DNA of 64,000 nucleotides from Rubrivivax sp. GTDB lineage: Bacteria; Pseudomonadota; Gammaproteobacteria; Burkholderiales; Burkholderiaceae_C. The notes beneath the pieces were generated by a model. The model did no database searches and was not told the origin of the DNA. It saw nothing but the letters and a program-made list of their open reading frames with translations. The stretch covers positions 1 through 64,000 of the forward strand of contig JAURZM010000020.1 in assembly GCA_030653385.1 (NCBI GenBank), read 5' to 3'. Positions 8,637 through 18,128 of this stretch are shown here, in pieces (position 1 is the first letter of the stretch; each line of letters begins with the position of its first letter). The position numbers and the translations under genes were made by a program.

Positions 8637-10058
8637 TCAGGCCGTGAACACCTTGCCCGGGTTCATGATGTTCTTCGGGTCCAGCGCTCGTTTGATGCTG
8701 CGCATCATGTCCACCGCGCCGGCCCCGGCCTCTTCCAGCAGGTAGCCCATCTTGTGCAGCCCGATGCCGTGTTCGCCGGTGCAGGTGCCACCCAGTCGCA
8801 GGGCACGTTGCACCATCTGCACGTTCAGGCGTTCCACCGCGGCCACCTCGGCTTTGTCGTCGGGGTCCATCAGGTAGCTCAGGTGGAAGTTGCCGTCGCC
8901 CACGTGGCCGACGATCCAGTACGGAATGCCCGAGGCCTCGGCTTCGTCGACGCTGACGTTGATGCTTTCGGCCAGGCGCGAGATCGGCACGCAGGTGTCG
9001 CTGCTCTGGCAGCGGCAGCCGGGGCGGCTTTGCAAAGCGGCGAAGTAACTCTGGTGGCGTGCCGCCCACAGCTTGCTGCGTTCTTCGGGTGTGCTGGCCC
9101 ACTGGAAGGCTTCACCGCCGTGTTCGGCGGCCAGTGCCTGCACGGTTTCGGCCTGCTCCTTCACGCTGGCTTCACTGCCATGGAACTCCATCAGCAAAAG
9201 CGGTGACTCGTGCAAGGCCAGCTTGCTGTGTTTGTTGACGGCACGGATGGCGTTGGCGTCCAGCAGTTCGCAACGTGCGATGGGCACGCCCATCTGGATG
9301 ATCTGGATCGTGGTCTGCACCGCGGCGTCGATGCTGGGGAAGTTGCACACCGCCGCGCTCACCGCTTCGGGCAGCGGGAACAGCTTCAGCGTCACCTCGG
9401 TCATCACGCCCAGCGTGCCTTCGCTGCCCACCATCAGGCGCGTCAGGTCGTAACCGGCGCTGCTTTTCTTGGCGCGTGTGCCGGTGTGGATGAGTTCACC
9501 GCTGGCGGTGACCACCGTCAGCCCCAGCACGTTTTCGCGCATCGTGCCGTAGCGCACGGCATTCGTGCCACTGGCGCGTGTGGCCGCCATGCCGCCCAGG
9601 CTGGCGTTGGCGCCAGGGTCGATGGGGAAAAACAGGCCCGTGTCCTTGATCTCGCGGTTCAGCTGTTCACGGGTGACACCGGCCTGCACGGTGACCGTCA
9701 GGTCTTCGGCATTCACGCTCAGGATCTTGTCCATGCGCGACACGTCCACGCTCACACCGCCCTGCACGGCCAGCAGGTGGCCTTCGAGCGAACTGCCGGT
9801 GCCGTAGGGAATGACGGGCACCGCGTGTTCGTGCGCCAGCCGCACGACAAACTGCACGTCGTCGTTGCTTTCGCAGAAGACCACGGCTTCGGGCGGTTGG
9901 GCGTCGTAGACACTTTCGCCACGGCCGTGCTGGTCGCGCACCGCGGCGGCGGTGCTGCAGCGTTCACCGAAGCGCGCACGCAGCGCGTCCAGCATGCCAG
10001 CGGGCATGGGGCGCAGGTCGACGCGGGGCAGCACGTGGTCGGGCAGGGGGGCGTTCAT
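8637..10058 (-). CDS. FAD-linked oxidase, D-lactate dehydrogenase (cytochrome)/GlcD family
   Basis: This 473-residue flavoprotein has an N-terminal FAD-binding PCMH domain (PYGTGSSLEGH near residue 100, GGMAATRASGTNA near 155) and a C-terminal domain closing with GTCTGEHGIGLHK, the standard signature of D-lactate/glycolate/2-hydroxyglutarate oxidases. It likely oxidises D-lactate or a related 2-hydroxy acid and passes electrons to cytochrome c or quinone; the exact substrate cannot be read from the sequence. ATG 10058 gives the typical N-terminus; the frame is open for 15 more codons upstream. It converges on the cytochrome b561 gene. Confidence 0.9.
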   Translation of the reverse strand: MNAPLPDHVLPRVDLRPMPAGMLDALRARFGERCSTAAAVRDQHGRGESVYDAQPPEAVVFCESNDDVQFVVRLAHEHAVPVIPYGTGSSLEGHLLAVQGGVSVDVSRMDKILSVNAEDLTVTVQAGVTREQLNREIKDTGLFFPIDPGANASLGGMAATRASGTNAVRYGTMRENVLGLTVVTASGELIHTGTRAKKSSAGYDLTRLMVGSEGTLGVMTEVTLKLFPLPEAVSAAVCNFPSIDAAVQTTIQIIQMGVPIARCELLDANAIRAVNKHSKLALHESPLLLMEFHGSEASVKEQAETVQALAAEHGGEAFQWASTPEERSKLWAARHQSYFAALQSRPGCRCQSSDTCVPISRLAESINVSVDEAEASGIPYWIVGHVGDGNFHLSYLMDPDDKAEVAAVERLNVQMVQRALRLGGTCTGEHGIGLHKMGYLLEEAGAGAVDMMRSIKRALDPKNIMNPGKVFTA

Positions 10059-10171
10059 GGGCGGTCTCCGGTTGGGCAGGGCCGTTTTGCTGGCCGGCCG
10101 CATCGTAGGCCAATCCTTCCCTGCAGCGGGGGTTCCGTTTGAGCGCGCTCAGGCGCCACGGCCACCGCCGC

Positions 10172-11380
10172 TCAGCCCTGTAACGTGCTCAGACCCCGGG
10201 CCAGTTCCGGCAGCCCCACCGCCCAGGCGTCTTCGCCCAGGCGGTAGCGCTCGGCGCCCGGGTACACCACCCACTTGTGCGTGGGCAGCACGTCGGCGCA
10301 GGCGGCGTGGAAACCACGCTCCAGCTTCGGCGTCAGGCTGCGCTTGATGTCGATGGCCCAGCGTTCACCGTTGCCGCGCTGGATGAGCAGGTCGATCTCG
10401 GCACCGGCCGCGCTGCGGAAAAAAAACGCCTCGGCGTCACGTGGCGCCAGCGCCAGCAGGTTTTCCACCACCCAGGTCTCCCAGCTGGCACCCACCACCG
10501 GGTGCGACAGCAGCGTTTCCTTGTCGTTGACGCCCAGCAGCGTGTGCAGCACGCCGCTGTCGCGCACGTAGACCTTGGGCGTGCGCACCAGCCGCTTGCC
10601 CAGGTTGGCGTGCCAGGGCGGCAGCCGGCGCACCAGCATCAGGTCGACCAGCAGGTCCAGGTAGTGCGCCACGGTCTTGCCGTCGACACCCAGGTTGCGC
10701 GCGAACTGCGCCGCGTTGAGCAGGCCGCCATGGTGGTGCGCCAGCATCAGCCACAGGCGGCGCAGTGTTTCGGTGGCGGCGCGCGGCGCAAACTGGAAGA
10801 CCTCGCGTTCCAGGTAGGTGCGGATGAAGTCCTGCCGCCAGCGCTGGCTGGCCGCCGCGCTGGGGGCCAGCAGGCTGTCGGGGAAACCGCCGCGCAGCCA
10901 GTGCAGGTCGGGTGGCACGTCGGGGGCTTCGGACAGCGTCAGCGGCGCCAGTTCCAGGTGCGCCACGCGACCGGCCAGCGATTCGCCGGCCTGCTGCAGC
11001 AGGTCCACCGAGGCCGAGCCCAACAGCAGGTACAAGCCGCTGCGGCGCCCGTCGCGGCGGGCGCGGTCGATCTGGCCGCGCAGCACCGGGAACAGGCCCG
11101 GTGCGCGGTGCACCTCGTCCAGGATCACGAGCTTGTCGCGGTGGTCGGCCAGGTAGAGCTCGGGTTGGTCGAGCTTGGCGCGGTCGGCGGGCGACTCCAG
11201 GTCCAGGTAGACAAAACCCGCGGATCCGGGCGAGCCGGCCGAGCCCGCGCGGGCCGACACGGTGCGGCCCACGTCCAGCGCCAGCGTGGTCTTGCCCACC
11301 TGGCGCGGGCCCAGCAGCGCCACGGCCGGCGACTCGGACAGCGCCTGCAGCACCTGGGCCTGGATTTTCCGGTTCAACAT
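10172..11380 (-). CDS. ATP-binding protein, AAA_14 plus DUF4143
   Basis: This 402-residue protein has a Walker A motif GPRQVGKTT at about residues 24-32, a Walker B-like VILDEVHRA, and a C-terminal DUF4143 nuclease-like region with the E-I-D-L core and the ...IDIKRS pattern of PD-(D/E)XK enzymes. Such ATPases are scattered singly through bacterial genomes and their cellular role is unclear; some are thought to act in DNA or toxin biology. The ATG at 11380 precedes the conserved MLNRKIQ start. An earlier in-frame start is possible but would add an unconserved tail. There are no operon partners. Confidence 0.88.
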   Translation of the reverse strand: MLNRKIQAQVLQALSESPAVALLGPRQVGKTTLALDVGRTVSARAGSAGSPGSAGFVYLDLESPADRAKLDQPELYLADHRDKLVILDEVHRAPGLFPVLRGQIDRARRDGRRSGLYLLLGSASVDLLQQAGESLAGRVAHLELAPLTLSEAPDVPPDLHWLRGGFPDSLLAPSAAASQRWRQDFIRTYLEREVFQFAPRAATETLRRLWLMLAHHHGGLLNAAQFARNLGVDGKTVAHYLDLLVDLMLVRRLPPWHANLGKRLVRTPKVYVRDSGVLHTLLGVNDKETLLSHPVVGASWETWVVENLLALAPRDAEAFFFRSAAGAEIDLLIQRGNGERWAIDIKRSLTPKLERGFHAACADVLPTHKWVVYPGAERYRLGEDAWAVGLPELARGLSTLQG

Positions 11381-11700
11381 CCTTGCAATTGTGGAACATG
11401 AATCCGTGATTGCAATGCCATTGTCGGCACACGGCATCGTGACGGCACCGACCTGCGGTCGCTGACGATGAACCGCCACCGCCACTGGGTCGTGTTTGGC
11501 ACGCGGCGGGCGTCGGCACCTTCATGCTGCTCGCGCCACGCGGCCAGCCACTGCCGTGACGCGCGTTGGACACCCCGGAACAGAAGAACATCGCGGCCGA
11601 CCGCCCAACGGGCCGGTGCTGGCGGCGTTCATTGGCCCACTGTCGACGCGGTGAACTGCCCAAATGGCGCGTGTTGCGATACAACAGCGTCGAGGCCGCC
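11381..11700. other. 320-bp non-coding stretch
   Basis: This lies between the divergent DUF4143 ATPase and the small hypothetical gene, so it should hold both promoters. Short open frames exist on both strands, but they look like GC-rich noise: Arg/Ala/Cys-rich, with no recognisable motif. I saw no clear hairpin, repeat or operator. Confidence 0.4.
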
Positions 11701-12015
11701 ATGTCCCAGCCCGAGCCCATCATCGCCGACCGCGGTGAATTCATCGACGCCCTGACGCACCTGCGCCGGGGTTGCGTGCTGGTGCGGTCTGACAACGGCG
11801 ACGAACGCTGTGTGCTCAACGGCAGCTTGATGTACACCGTCTTCGAGCCACTGGTCGCCTACGGATTGATCGACGAGGTGCCGAACCGCGATCGTCTCGA
11901 TCACATGCACTGCTACCGCCTCAACTCCCGTGGCCAGGCCTTTGCCGACCGCGCCTGCCAGGCCTGGAAACAAAGGCCGCTGCTGCAGCGTCTGGCGGTG
12001 CGTCTGACGGGCTGA
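11701..12015 (+). CDS. small hypothetical protein
   Basis: This 104-residue soluble protein begins MSQPEPIIADRGEFIDAL. It has no export signal, metal motif or known domain that I can name. The frame is open from 11566, but the upstream 45 residues are low-quality and Arg/Cys-rich, so the ATG at 11701 is preferred. Its composition (balanced charges, few Arg clusters) suggests a real gene rather than a shadow. It lies 83 bp upstream of the adenosyltransferase gene on the same strand and may share its transcript. A small DNA-binding or regulatory protein is conceivable but not supported. Confidence 0.6.
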   Translation: MSQPEPIIADRGEFIDALTHLRRGCVLVRSDNGDERCVLNGSLMYTVFEPLVAYGLIDEVPNRDRLDHMHCYRLNSRGQAFADRACQAWKQRPLLQRLAVRLTG

Positions 12016-12098
12016 GACCGCGCGGCGCCGCGGGGCGCACGCCGGGTGTGGGCTGGTGGTTCAATACGGTGCCGTCAAACTCCTCTTTTGCACCCGCC

Positions 12099-12674
12099 AT
12101 GTCCAACCGCCTGACCCAGATTGCCACCCGCACCGGAGACGACGGCAGCACCGGCCTGGGCGACGGCACACGGGTGCCCAAGAGCCACCTGCGGGTGGCC
12201 GCCATGGGCGATGTCGACGAGCTGAACTCGGGCCTGGGTGTGCTGCTGGCCGAACCGCTGCCGGCCGCTGTGCGCGAACTGCTGGTGGTGGTGCAGCACG
12301 AACTCTTCAACCTGGGCGGTGAGCTGTCGATCCCGGGCTTCGAACTGCTGAAGGCCGATGCCGTGCTGCGCCTGGACCAGGCGCTGGATCAGCACAACGC
12401 CCAGTTGCCGCGGCTGAAGGAATTCATCCTGCCTGCCGGCACCCGCAGCGCCGCGCTGGCGCATGTCAGCCGCACCGTGGCGCGGCGTGCGGAACGGGCC
12501 GTGGTGGCGCTGGGCGCCAGCGAAAAGATCAACGACGCACCGCGCCAGTACCTGAACCGCCTGAGTGACCTGTTGTTTGTGCTGGCGCGGGTGCTGAACC
12601 GCGCCAACCTGGACGGGCTGGGTGGGGACGACGTGTACTGGAAGAGCGAAAAGCTCTTGCGCGCGGATGAATGA
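12099..12674 (+). CDS. cob(I)yrinic acid a,c-diamide adenosyltransferase (PduO type)
   Basis: This 191-residue protein matches the PduO-type ATP:cob(I)alamin adenosyltransferase family in length and motifs: the N-terminal TRTGDDGSTGLGDGTRVPK ATP-binding loop, the DELNS motif, and the C-terminal RTVARRAER...NRLSDLLFVLAR helices. It transfers the adenosyl group of ATP to cobalt to form coenzyme B12, as a cytoplasmic trimer. The ATG at 12099 starts the conserved SNRLTQI sequence. It converges on the ParA-like gene. No other cobalamin gene is in the window. Confidence 0.93.
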   Translation: MSNRLTQIATRTGDDGSTGLGDGTRVPKSHLRVAAMGDVDELNSGLGVLLAEPLPAAVRELLVVVQHELFNLGGELSIPGFELLKADAVLRLDQALDQHNAQLPRLKEFILPAGTRSAALAHVSRTVARRAERAVVALGASEKINDAPRQYLNRLSDLLFVLARVLNRANLDGLGGDDVYWKSEKLLRADE

Positions 12675-12703
12675 CCCGGCGCCGGGCGCCCAGTCTCAAC
12701 CGT

Positions 12704-13441
12704 TCACGGCTCGGCCTTGTTCAACTGCCCATTGGTGTGGTGCAGCCACAGCTTCAGCCGCTGCCGCTCCATCAACCCCAGCCCCGGGCCTTCCGAACCG
12801 GTGACGTTGGCGGCGGCCCAGAAGCTGGCGTTTTTGCCGTCGATCTTCTGCATCACCGTGTCTTGCAGGCGGCGAAGGTGCAAGGTCTTGGCGCCCAGGC
12901 CCTTGGCGCGGTCGAGCTGGCCCGACTTTTCCAGCAGGCTGAAGTCGTCGCCGCGCAGTTCATTCAGCACCATGACGTAGTGCAGGCGTTGGCCGAAGCG
13001 GTCCAGCAGGCGTTCGAGCAGGTCCACGCTGTCGCGGCCGGCGTCCATCACGTGCCAGTACTGCAGCGTGATGCCTTGCAGGTCGGCCATGTCCAGCACA
13101 CCCGACTCGTCCATCCAGCGCACCAGCGGGTCGTGGGTCTGCGCGGCCAGGTCGACCAGCACACGGCGGCCGGGCTGTTCGACGGCGGCTTCGATGATGT
13201 GGTCCAGCGCTTCGTAACGGTCCACCAACACCGGGCTGGCGTAACCGGCGTAAAAACGCAGCAGGCTGCCGTGTGAGCGGTCGGTGTCGAAGCCCACGAA
13301 GGGCAGCTTGTGGTCGATGAAATGCTGCGCCAGCAGGCGTGCCACCAGCGACTTGCCCACGCCGCCTTTTTCGCCACCGATGAGGTGGATCTTCGAGGCC
13401 GGCTGCGTTTGCAGGGTCGGGACTTGCAGGTGCTCTTCCAT
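12704..13441 (-). CDS. ParA/MinD-like P-loop ATPase
   Basis: This 245-residue protein has the deviant Walker A motif KGGVGKS at residues 25-31, followed by a switch region with FDTDRSHGS. The C-terminal half (LHLRRLQDTVMQKIDGKNASFWAAAN) is not that of a classical chromosome ParA. No ParB gene is adjacent, so partitioning of DNA is doubtful; orphan members position proteins or take part in conjugation. ATG 13441 is placed just before the conserved core. It is divergent from the giant peptidase gene across about 110 bp. Confidence 0.8.
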   Translation of the reverse strand: MEEHLQVPTLQTQPASKIHLIGGEKGGVGKSLVARLLAQHFIDHKLPFVGFDTDRSHGSLLRFYAGYASPVLVDRYEALDHIIEAAVEQPGRRVLVDLAAQTHDPLVRWMDESGVLDMADLQGITLQYWHVMDAGRDSVDLLERLLDRFGQRLHYVMVLNELRGDDFSLLEKSGQLDRAKGLGAKTLHLRRLQDTVMQKIDGKNASFWAAANVTGSEGPGLGLMERQRLKLWLHHTNGQLNKAEP

Positions 13442-13550
13442 GATCGGGCGCGGGCCGCGAGGGGCGCGGCGTTGGTTGGTGCAGTGGCCCGATTCTGCAT
13501 GGCCCGGTGGTGAAATAGCCCGCTGTCGACACCCGCCCCAAGGAAGCTTC

Positions 13551-16460
13551 ATGCCGATTGCCGTGTCCCGCCTTTTCGGGTGCCTGTCCGGGTCCTTCTC
13601 CAGGTCTCTTTCCGGGGTCCTAGCCGGGCTCTGCCTGGCCCTGCTTCTGGCCTGCGCCAACTTCGCGGTGCACGCGCAGCCGCTGGCCGACCCGCGGGTG
13701 GACTGGTTCAGTGCCGACAGCACGAACTTCCGCATCCACTACCGCGAAGGCCAGCGCCTGCAAGCCCAGGCCGTGGCACGGGCCGCCGAGCGGGTCTACC
13801 CGCGTGTCACGCAGGCGCTGCAGTGGCAGCCACGCACCCGCACCGAAATCGTGCTGTACAGCGAATTCGACCTCGCCAACGGTTTTGCCACGCCGCTGCC
13901 CTACAACTTCATGGGCGTGTTCCTGGCGCCGCCCGACGAAGGGGAGCTGCTGGACAACAGCGCCTGGATCGACCTGCTGCTGGTGCACGAATTCACCCAC
14001 GCCGTGCACCTGGACAAGGTGCGCGGCGCGCCCGGTGTGCTGCAGCGCATCTTCGGCAACGTGCCCTGGTTCATTCCCAACCTGTTCCAGCCCGGCTGGA
14101 TGCTGGAAGGCCTGGCCACCTGGAACGAAAGCGACCCCGCCAGCGGCCGCGGCCGGCTGCGCAGCCCGGTCTTCGAAGCCTGGCTGCGCACCGAGCGCGC
14201 CAACGGCTTTCTGACGCTGGCCGAGATCAACGCCGACGGCCGCACGCTGCCGCTGAACAAGCAGTACCTGTACGGCGCCTACTTCATGGACTTCCTGGCG
14301 CGCCGGCACGGGCCGGACAAGATCGGGCAGATCGTCCAGCGATACAGCGGCAACATCGTGCCGCGCCTGCACAGCGCACCCTGGGCCGCCACCGGCCGCA
14401 CGATGGACGGGCTGTGGGCCGACTTCCTGGCCGACCTGGCGCAGCAGGTGGACAGCCGCGCCGAAGCCATCCGCCGCCAGCCCGAAGTGGTGGGCGCGGC
14501 CGTCACCGGAGCGCTGTTCGATGTCGGCAGCCTGGCTGCCTTGCCGGGCCCGACGGGTGGCTGGCTCGCGGTGGTGGCCGACGGCCTGGACGGCACGCAC
14601 CTGACACGTTTTGCGGCCGACGGCACGCGCCAGCGCCTGGCCCGCGTGAACGCCGGTGCGCGTGTGAGTGTGGCCGCCGACGGCGCCGTGCTCGTGATGC
14701 AGCCCGACGTCTGCAACACCCTTCACCTGGCCTACGACCTGTACCGGCTGCAAGGCAGCCGCCTGCAGCAGCTGAGCACCTGCGCACGCCTGCGCCGCGC
14801 GGTGCAGGCCGGGCCGCTGCTGCTGGCCTTGCAGCAGGACGCCGGCCGCACGTCGCTGGTTCAGCTGGACTCACAAGGCCAGAACCCGCGTGTGCTGCTG
14901 CCGGCCGTGGACGGCACCGACCTCATCGACCTGGCGGTGTCCGCCGACGGCCGCCAGCTGAGTTACGTCGCGCGCCAGGGTGCTGACTGGCAACTGCTGC
15001 AGCTGGACCTGACCACCCCCCAGGCCGCCCCACGCCTGCTGCTGCGCCGCGCAACGCCGATGCAAGCGCTGCGGCACGGCACGGTGGGCCTGGAACTCAT
15101 CACCGCCGAAGCCGGTGTCGACAACGTCTGGCGGCTGCCCGCCACCGGCGGTGAACTGCAGCGCCTGACCCACAGCCACACCGCCGTGGTGGCACACGCC
15201 GGCACGGCTGCCGACGGTTCGCTGCTCAGCGCCGTCATCGCCAGCAAGGGCGTGGCGCTGCACCGGCTGGCGCAGCCGGTGGTCTTGCAGACGCTGGCGG
15301 TGCAGACCACCGCACCGGCGGCAGCCACGGCCACGGCTGCCGACGACCCGGCCACGGCGCTGGGCGAAGCGCGTCGTTACTCGGCGCTGTCGGCACTGCG
15401 CCCACGTTCTTGGCTGCCGGCCGCCGTGCTGGACCACGGCCTGTCGGCCTATGGCGCCAGCACCTCGGGCGGCGACGCGCTGGGCTGGCACCGCTACGCC
15501 GCGCTGGCGCTGTGGGAGACCTCGCAGAAAGAACTGACCGGCAGCCTGGAATACCAGTTCGCCGGCAGCCACGGCCTGGCGCTGCAGCGCGAACTGGTGG
15601 CGCGCCAATGGATCATCGGCAGCGACAAGGACACCACCTCGGTCTACGACCGCAGCACCCGCGCGCAGTGGCTGAGCCTGTTCCCCTTCACGCGCCTGGA
15701 ACGCCGCGTGCTGCTGGGCGTGGGTGCCGCTGCCGAGTGGACCGACCGCGTCGACCTGGGCATCAGCGGCCCACCCGCCAGCACCACCCGCCGCCAGGAC
15801 GAACGGCTGCTGGCGGCGCTGCTGGACGTGGACTTCAGCAACGGCGACTGGTTCAGCGAAGGTGCCAACCGCGGCGCGCAAGGCACGCTGCTGCTGGAGA
15901 CCTACAAACCCTTTTCCGGTGGCGAAAGCCGCCGCTACGACGGCCACGTGTGGCGCGCCGACCTGCGCGGCTACCTGGGCACCGGTGCCATCGTCAGCCG
16001 CAGCGTGCTGGCACTGCGGTTCACCGAAGCCCGTGCCAACGGCCGCACCGAGCCCTTCCAGCTGGGGGGTGTCAACGACGACCTGCTGCAACTGGGCCCG
16101 ACGCTGAACGACCGCCGCCTGTCGCTGCGCGGTTACCGCGGTGACGAAAGCGGCCTGCGGGGCGCCAACGCACGTCTAGCCACGCTCGAATGGCGGCTGC
16201 CACTGGCCGACATCGACCGCCACGCCATGGTGCCGGCGGTGGGCATCAACCGTCTGTCGGCCACCGTGTTTGCCGACGTGGGTGGCGCCTGGAGCACCGG
16301 CAGCGGCCCCGGCACCTGGCGCCGGGGTGTGGGCGTGGAGCTGATGGCTGAAGTCAAGCTGCTGTACGTGCTGGGCCTGCAACTGCGCCTGGGCGTGGCG
16401 CGGGGGCTGGATGAGCCGAAGGGCACACGCGGGTACCTGACAGCCGGGCGCGCCTTCTAG
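13551..16460 (+). CDS. exported peptidase MA-like / beta-propeller / outer-membrane barrel fusion protein
   Basis: This 969-residue protein has an N-terminal signal peptide (hydrophobic core at about residues 24-35, cleavage near HAQ). A gluzincin-type zinc metallopeptidase domain follows, with HEFTH at residues 146-150 and a likely third ligand Glu186 in MLEGLAT. The middle (about 390-650) has repeated Asp-Gly turns and WRLPATGGELQRLTH-like motifs of a TolB/WD40-like beta-propeller. The C-terminal 300 residues alternate hydrophobic and polar residues and end in a terminal aromatic (RAF), as in surface-antigen/BamA-type barrels. It is probably an outer-membrane protein with a periplasmic or surface peptidase. 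ATG 13551 has an AAGGAAG ribosome site. Confidence 0.8.
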   Translation: MPIAVSRLFGCLSGSFSRSLSGVLAGLCLALLLACANFAVHAQPLADPRVDWFSADSTNFRIHYREGQRLQAQAVARAAERVYPRVTQALQWQPRTRTEIVLYSEFDLANGFATPLPYNFMGVFLAPPDEGELLDNSAWIDLLLVHEFTHAVHLDKVRGAPGVLQRIFGNVPWFIPNLFQPGWMLEGLATWNESDPASGRGRLRSPVFEAWLRTERANGFLTLAEINADGRTLPLNKQYLYGAYFMDFLARRHGPDKIGQIVQRYSGNIVPRLHSAPWAATGRTMDGLWADFLADLAQQVDSRAEAIRRQPEVVGAAVTGALFDVGSLAALPGPTGGWLAVVADGLDGTHLTRFAADGTRQRLARVNAGARVSVAADGAVLVMQPDVCNTLHLAYDLYRLQGSRLQQLSTCARLRRAVQAGPLLLALQQDAGRTSLVQLDSQGQNPRVLLPAVDGTDLIDLAVSADGRQLSYVARQGADWQLLQLDLTTPQAAPRLLLRRATPMQALRHGTVGLELITAEAGVDNVWRLPATGGELQRLTHSHTAVVAHAGTAADGSLLSAVIASKGVALHRLAQPVVLQTLAVQTTAPAAATATAADDPATALGEARRYSALSALRPRSWLPAAVLDHGLSAYGASTSGGDALGWHRYAALALWETSQKELTGSLEYQFAGSHGLALQRELVARQWIIGSDKDTTSVYDRSTRAQWLSLFPFTRLERRVLLGVGAAAEWTDRVDLGISGPPASTTRRQDERLLAALLDVDFSNGDWFSEGANRGAQGTLLLETYKPFSGGESRRYDGHVWRADLRGYLGTGAIVSRSVLALRFTEARANGRTEPFQLGGVNDDLLQLGPTLNDRRLSLRGYRGDESGLRGANARLATLEWRLPLADIDRHAMVPAVGINRLSATVFADVGGAWSTGSGPGTWRRGVGVELMAEVKLLYVLGLQLRLGVARGLDEPKGTRGYLTAGRAF

Positions 16461-16513
16461 CGGCACGGACCCGCCTACCCGCCTACCCGCCAACTCGCCA
16501 ATGCATCAACGCA

Positions 16514-17287
16514 TCAACCGGTCAACGACATCGGGCGGCGGTGGTCGTCGGGCTGCATTGCCGGCAACAGCCGCTGCAGCTCTTGCTTGACCACCGCGTA
16601 ACACTCGCAGGCTCGCGTCTGCAGAGCCGATGTGTCGAGCACCGTCAGGTGGCCGCGCCGGTAGCGGATGCAGCCGCCCTCTTGCAAGGCCGCGGCGGCC
16701 ACAGTCACGCTCTCGCGCCGCACGCCCAGCATGCCGGCCACCAGTTCCTGGGTCATCACCAGCTCACCCGGTGGCGAGCGGTCCATCGTGGCCAGCAACC
16801 AGCGGCTCAGCTGCTGTTCGACGCTGTGGTGGCGGTAGCAGGCGGCGGTCTGCGCAACTTGCGTGATCAGGCCCTGGGTGTAACGCAGCAGCAGGCGGTG
16901 CAGTTCGTTGCCGGCGCGGAAGGCCCGCAGCAGCGCCCGGCTTTCGATGCGGTAGCCATGGCCCGCGATGTGCACCATGGCCGAACCGCTGGTGGTGTCG
17001 CCACCCATGAAAAGGGCCATGCCGACGATGCCATCGCGGCCCACGCCCACGGTTTCGGCCGATGCTCCCGCGGCCGTCACGTAGTGCAGCGACACCACCG
17101 CGGTGGTGGGAAAGTAGGCGTGGCGCAATTGCTGGCCGGGTTCGTAGAGCACCTCGCCCAGGCGCATGGGCACCAGTTCCAGCTGGGCCAGCAGCGCTTG
17201 GTACTCGCCCGTGGGCAAGGCAGCCAGCAGGTGGTTGTGACTGGGCGGACGCTGCGTGGGGTGGGTCCTGTCATGCAGCAAGCTCAT
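16514..17287 (-). CDS. Crp/Fnr family transcriptional regulator
   Basis: This 257-residue protein has an N-terminal cyclic-nucleotide-binding-like beta-barrel (LYEPGQQLRHAYFPTTAVVSL) and a C-terminal helix-turn-helix (MTQELVAGMLGVRRESVTVAAAAL). It lacks the N-terminal Fe-S cysteine cluster of Fnr, and the typical cAMP-contact residues of Crp are not evident, so the ligand is unknown. It starts 7 bp after the receiver-PAS gene, making it the last gene of a three-gene signalling operon and probably that operon's transcriptional output. Confidence 0.88.
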   Translation of the reverse strand: MSLLHDRTHPTQRPPSHNHLLAALPTGEYQALLAQLELVPMRLGEVLYEPGQQLRHAYFPTTAVVSLHYVTAAGASAETVGVGRDGIVGMALFMGGDTTSGSAMVHIAGHGYRIESRALLRAFRAGNELHRLLLRYTQGLITQVAQTAACYRHHSVEQQLSRWLLATMDRSPPGELVMTQELVAGMLGVRRESVTVAAAALQEGGCIRYRRGHLTVLDTSALQTRACECYAVVKQELQRLLPAMQPDDHRRPMSLTG

Positions 17288-17294
17288 GGGCAGG

Positions 17295-18128
17295 TCAGTG
17301 TGGGGCCGACATCTCGACGCCAATGCCGCGGTAGCCGATGAAGCGGCAACCGCTGTCGAACATCGGCTGGCCGCTGACGCGGAAGTGCTGCTGCTTGCCG
17401 TTGCGCAGGCTGCGGTTGAACACGAAGTCCAGGAAGGGCCGGCGCGCGGCGATGTGACCCTGCAGCAGTTCGCGTTGAACCGGGTCCCAGCCGTCGTCGG
17501 CCTCTGAGTCGACGTTGGCCGGGTCACCATCCACCAGTGGCGCGACCCGGATGCCCAGCATCTCCATCACCGGCCCCGAGACACGTGTGAAGGCCCCGCT
17601 CTCGTCCTGTTCCCAGTACCAGTCCGAGGCCAGCTCGGTCAGGCTGCGGAAGCGGGCTTCGCTTTCGCGCAGTTCGGCCGTGCGGTCCAGCACCGCCTGT
17701 TCCAGCTCGCGGTTGTGCGCTTCCAGCCTGCGGTACAGCAGCCGCACCTCGAGCATGTTGTGGATGCGGGTCTTGACCTCGACCAGGTCGAAGGGCTTGC
17801 TGATGAAGTCCTTGGCACCCGCGGCCAGCGCGCGCAGCTTGTGGCCGGGCTGGGCCGTCAGCACGATGACCGGCAGGTAACCCTGGGCGTCGTTGGTTTT
17901 CAGCGCCTCCATCACCGCAAATCCGTCCATGCTCGGCATCTGCAGGTCCAGCAGGATCAGGTCGTAGGCGTTGCGCCGGTGCAGCGTGCACACCTCGGTG
18001 GGCTGCATGGTCGCCGTCACACGGGTGTAGCCCGCTTCGCCCAGCAGGCGTTGCAGCAGCTGCACATTGGCCGTCTGGTCGTCGACAACCAGGATCTGGG
18101 CGTTCAGGATGTCTGCTTCGATGTTCAT
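17295..18128 (-). CDS. response regulator with receiver and PAS domains
   Basis: This 277-residue protein has a receiver domain (residues about 10-130, DD at 16-17, phospho-acceptor Asp61, KPF near 112), a short coiled coil (YRRLEAHNRELEQAVLDRTAELRESEARF) and a C-terminal PAS domain. There is no DNA-binding or enzymatic output, so it probably passes signals by protein contact. It overlaps the upstream hybrid kinase by 4 bp (ATGA), indicating that kinase is its partner. A Crp/Fnr regulator follows 7 bp downstream. Confidence 0.92.
   Translation of the reverse strand: MNIEADILNAQILVVDDQTANVQLLQRLLGEAGYTRVTATMQPTEVCTLHRRNAYDLILLDLQMPSMDGFAVMEALKTNDAQGYLPVIVLTAQPGHKLRALAAGAKDFISKPFDLVEVKTRIHNMLEVRLLYRRLEAHNRELEQAVLDRTAELRESEARFRSLTELASDWYWEQDESGAFTRVSGPVMEMLGIRVAPLVDGDPANVDSEADDGWDPVQRELLQGHIAARRPFLDFVFNRSLRNGKQQHFRVSGQPMFDSGCRFIGYRGIGVEMSAPH

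Noticed and set aside
11468..11755. 95-codon frame upstream of the small hypothetical gene
   Set aside because: It is Arg/Cys/Ala-rich, has no ribosome site and overlaps the better-supported frame at 11701.
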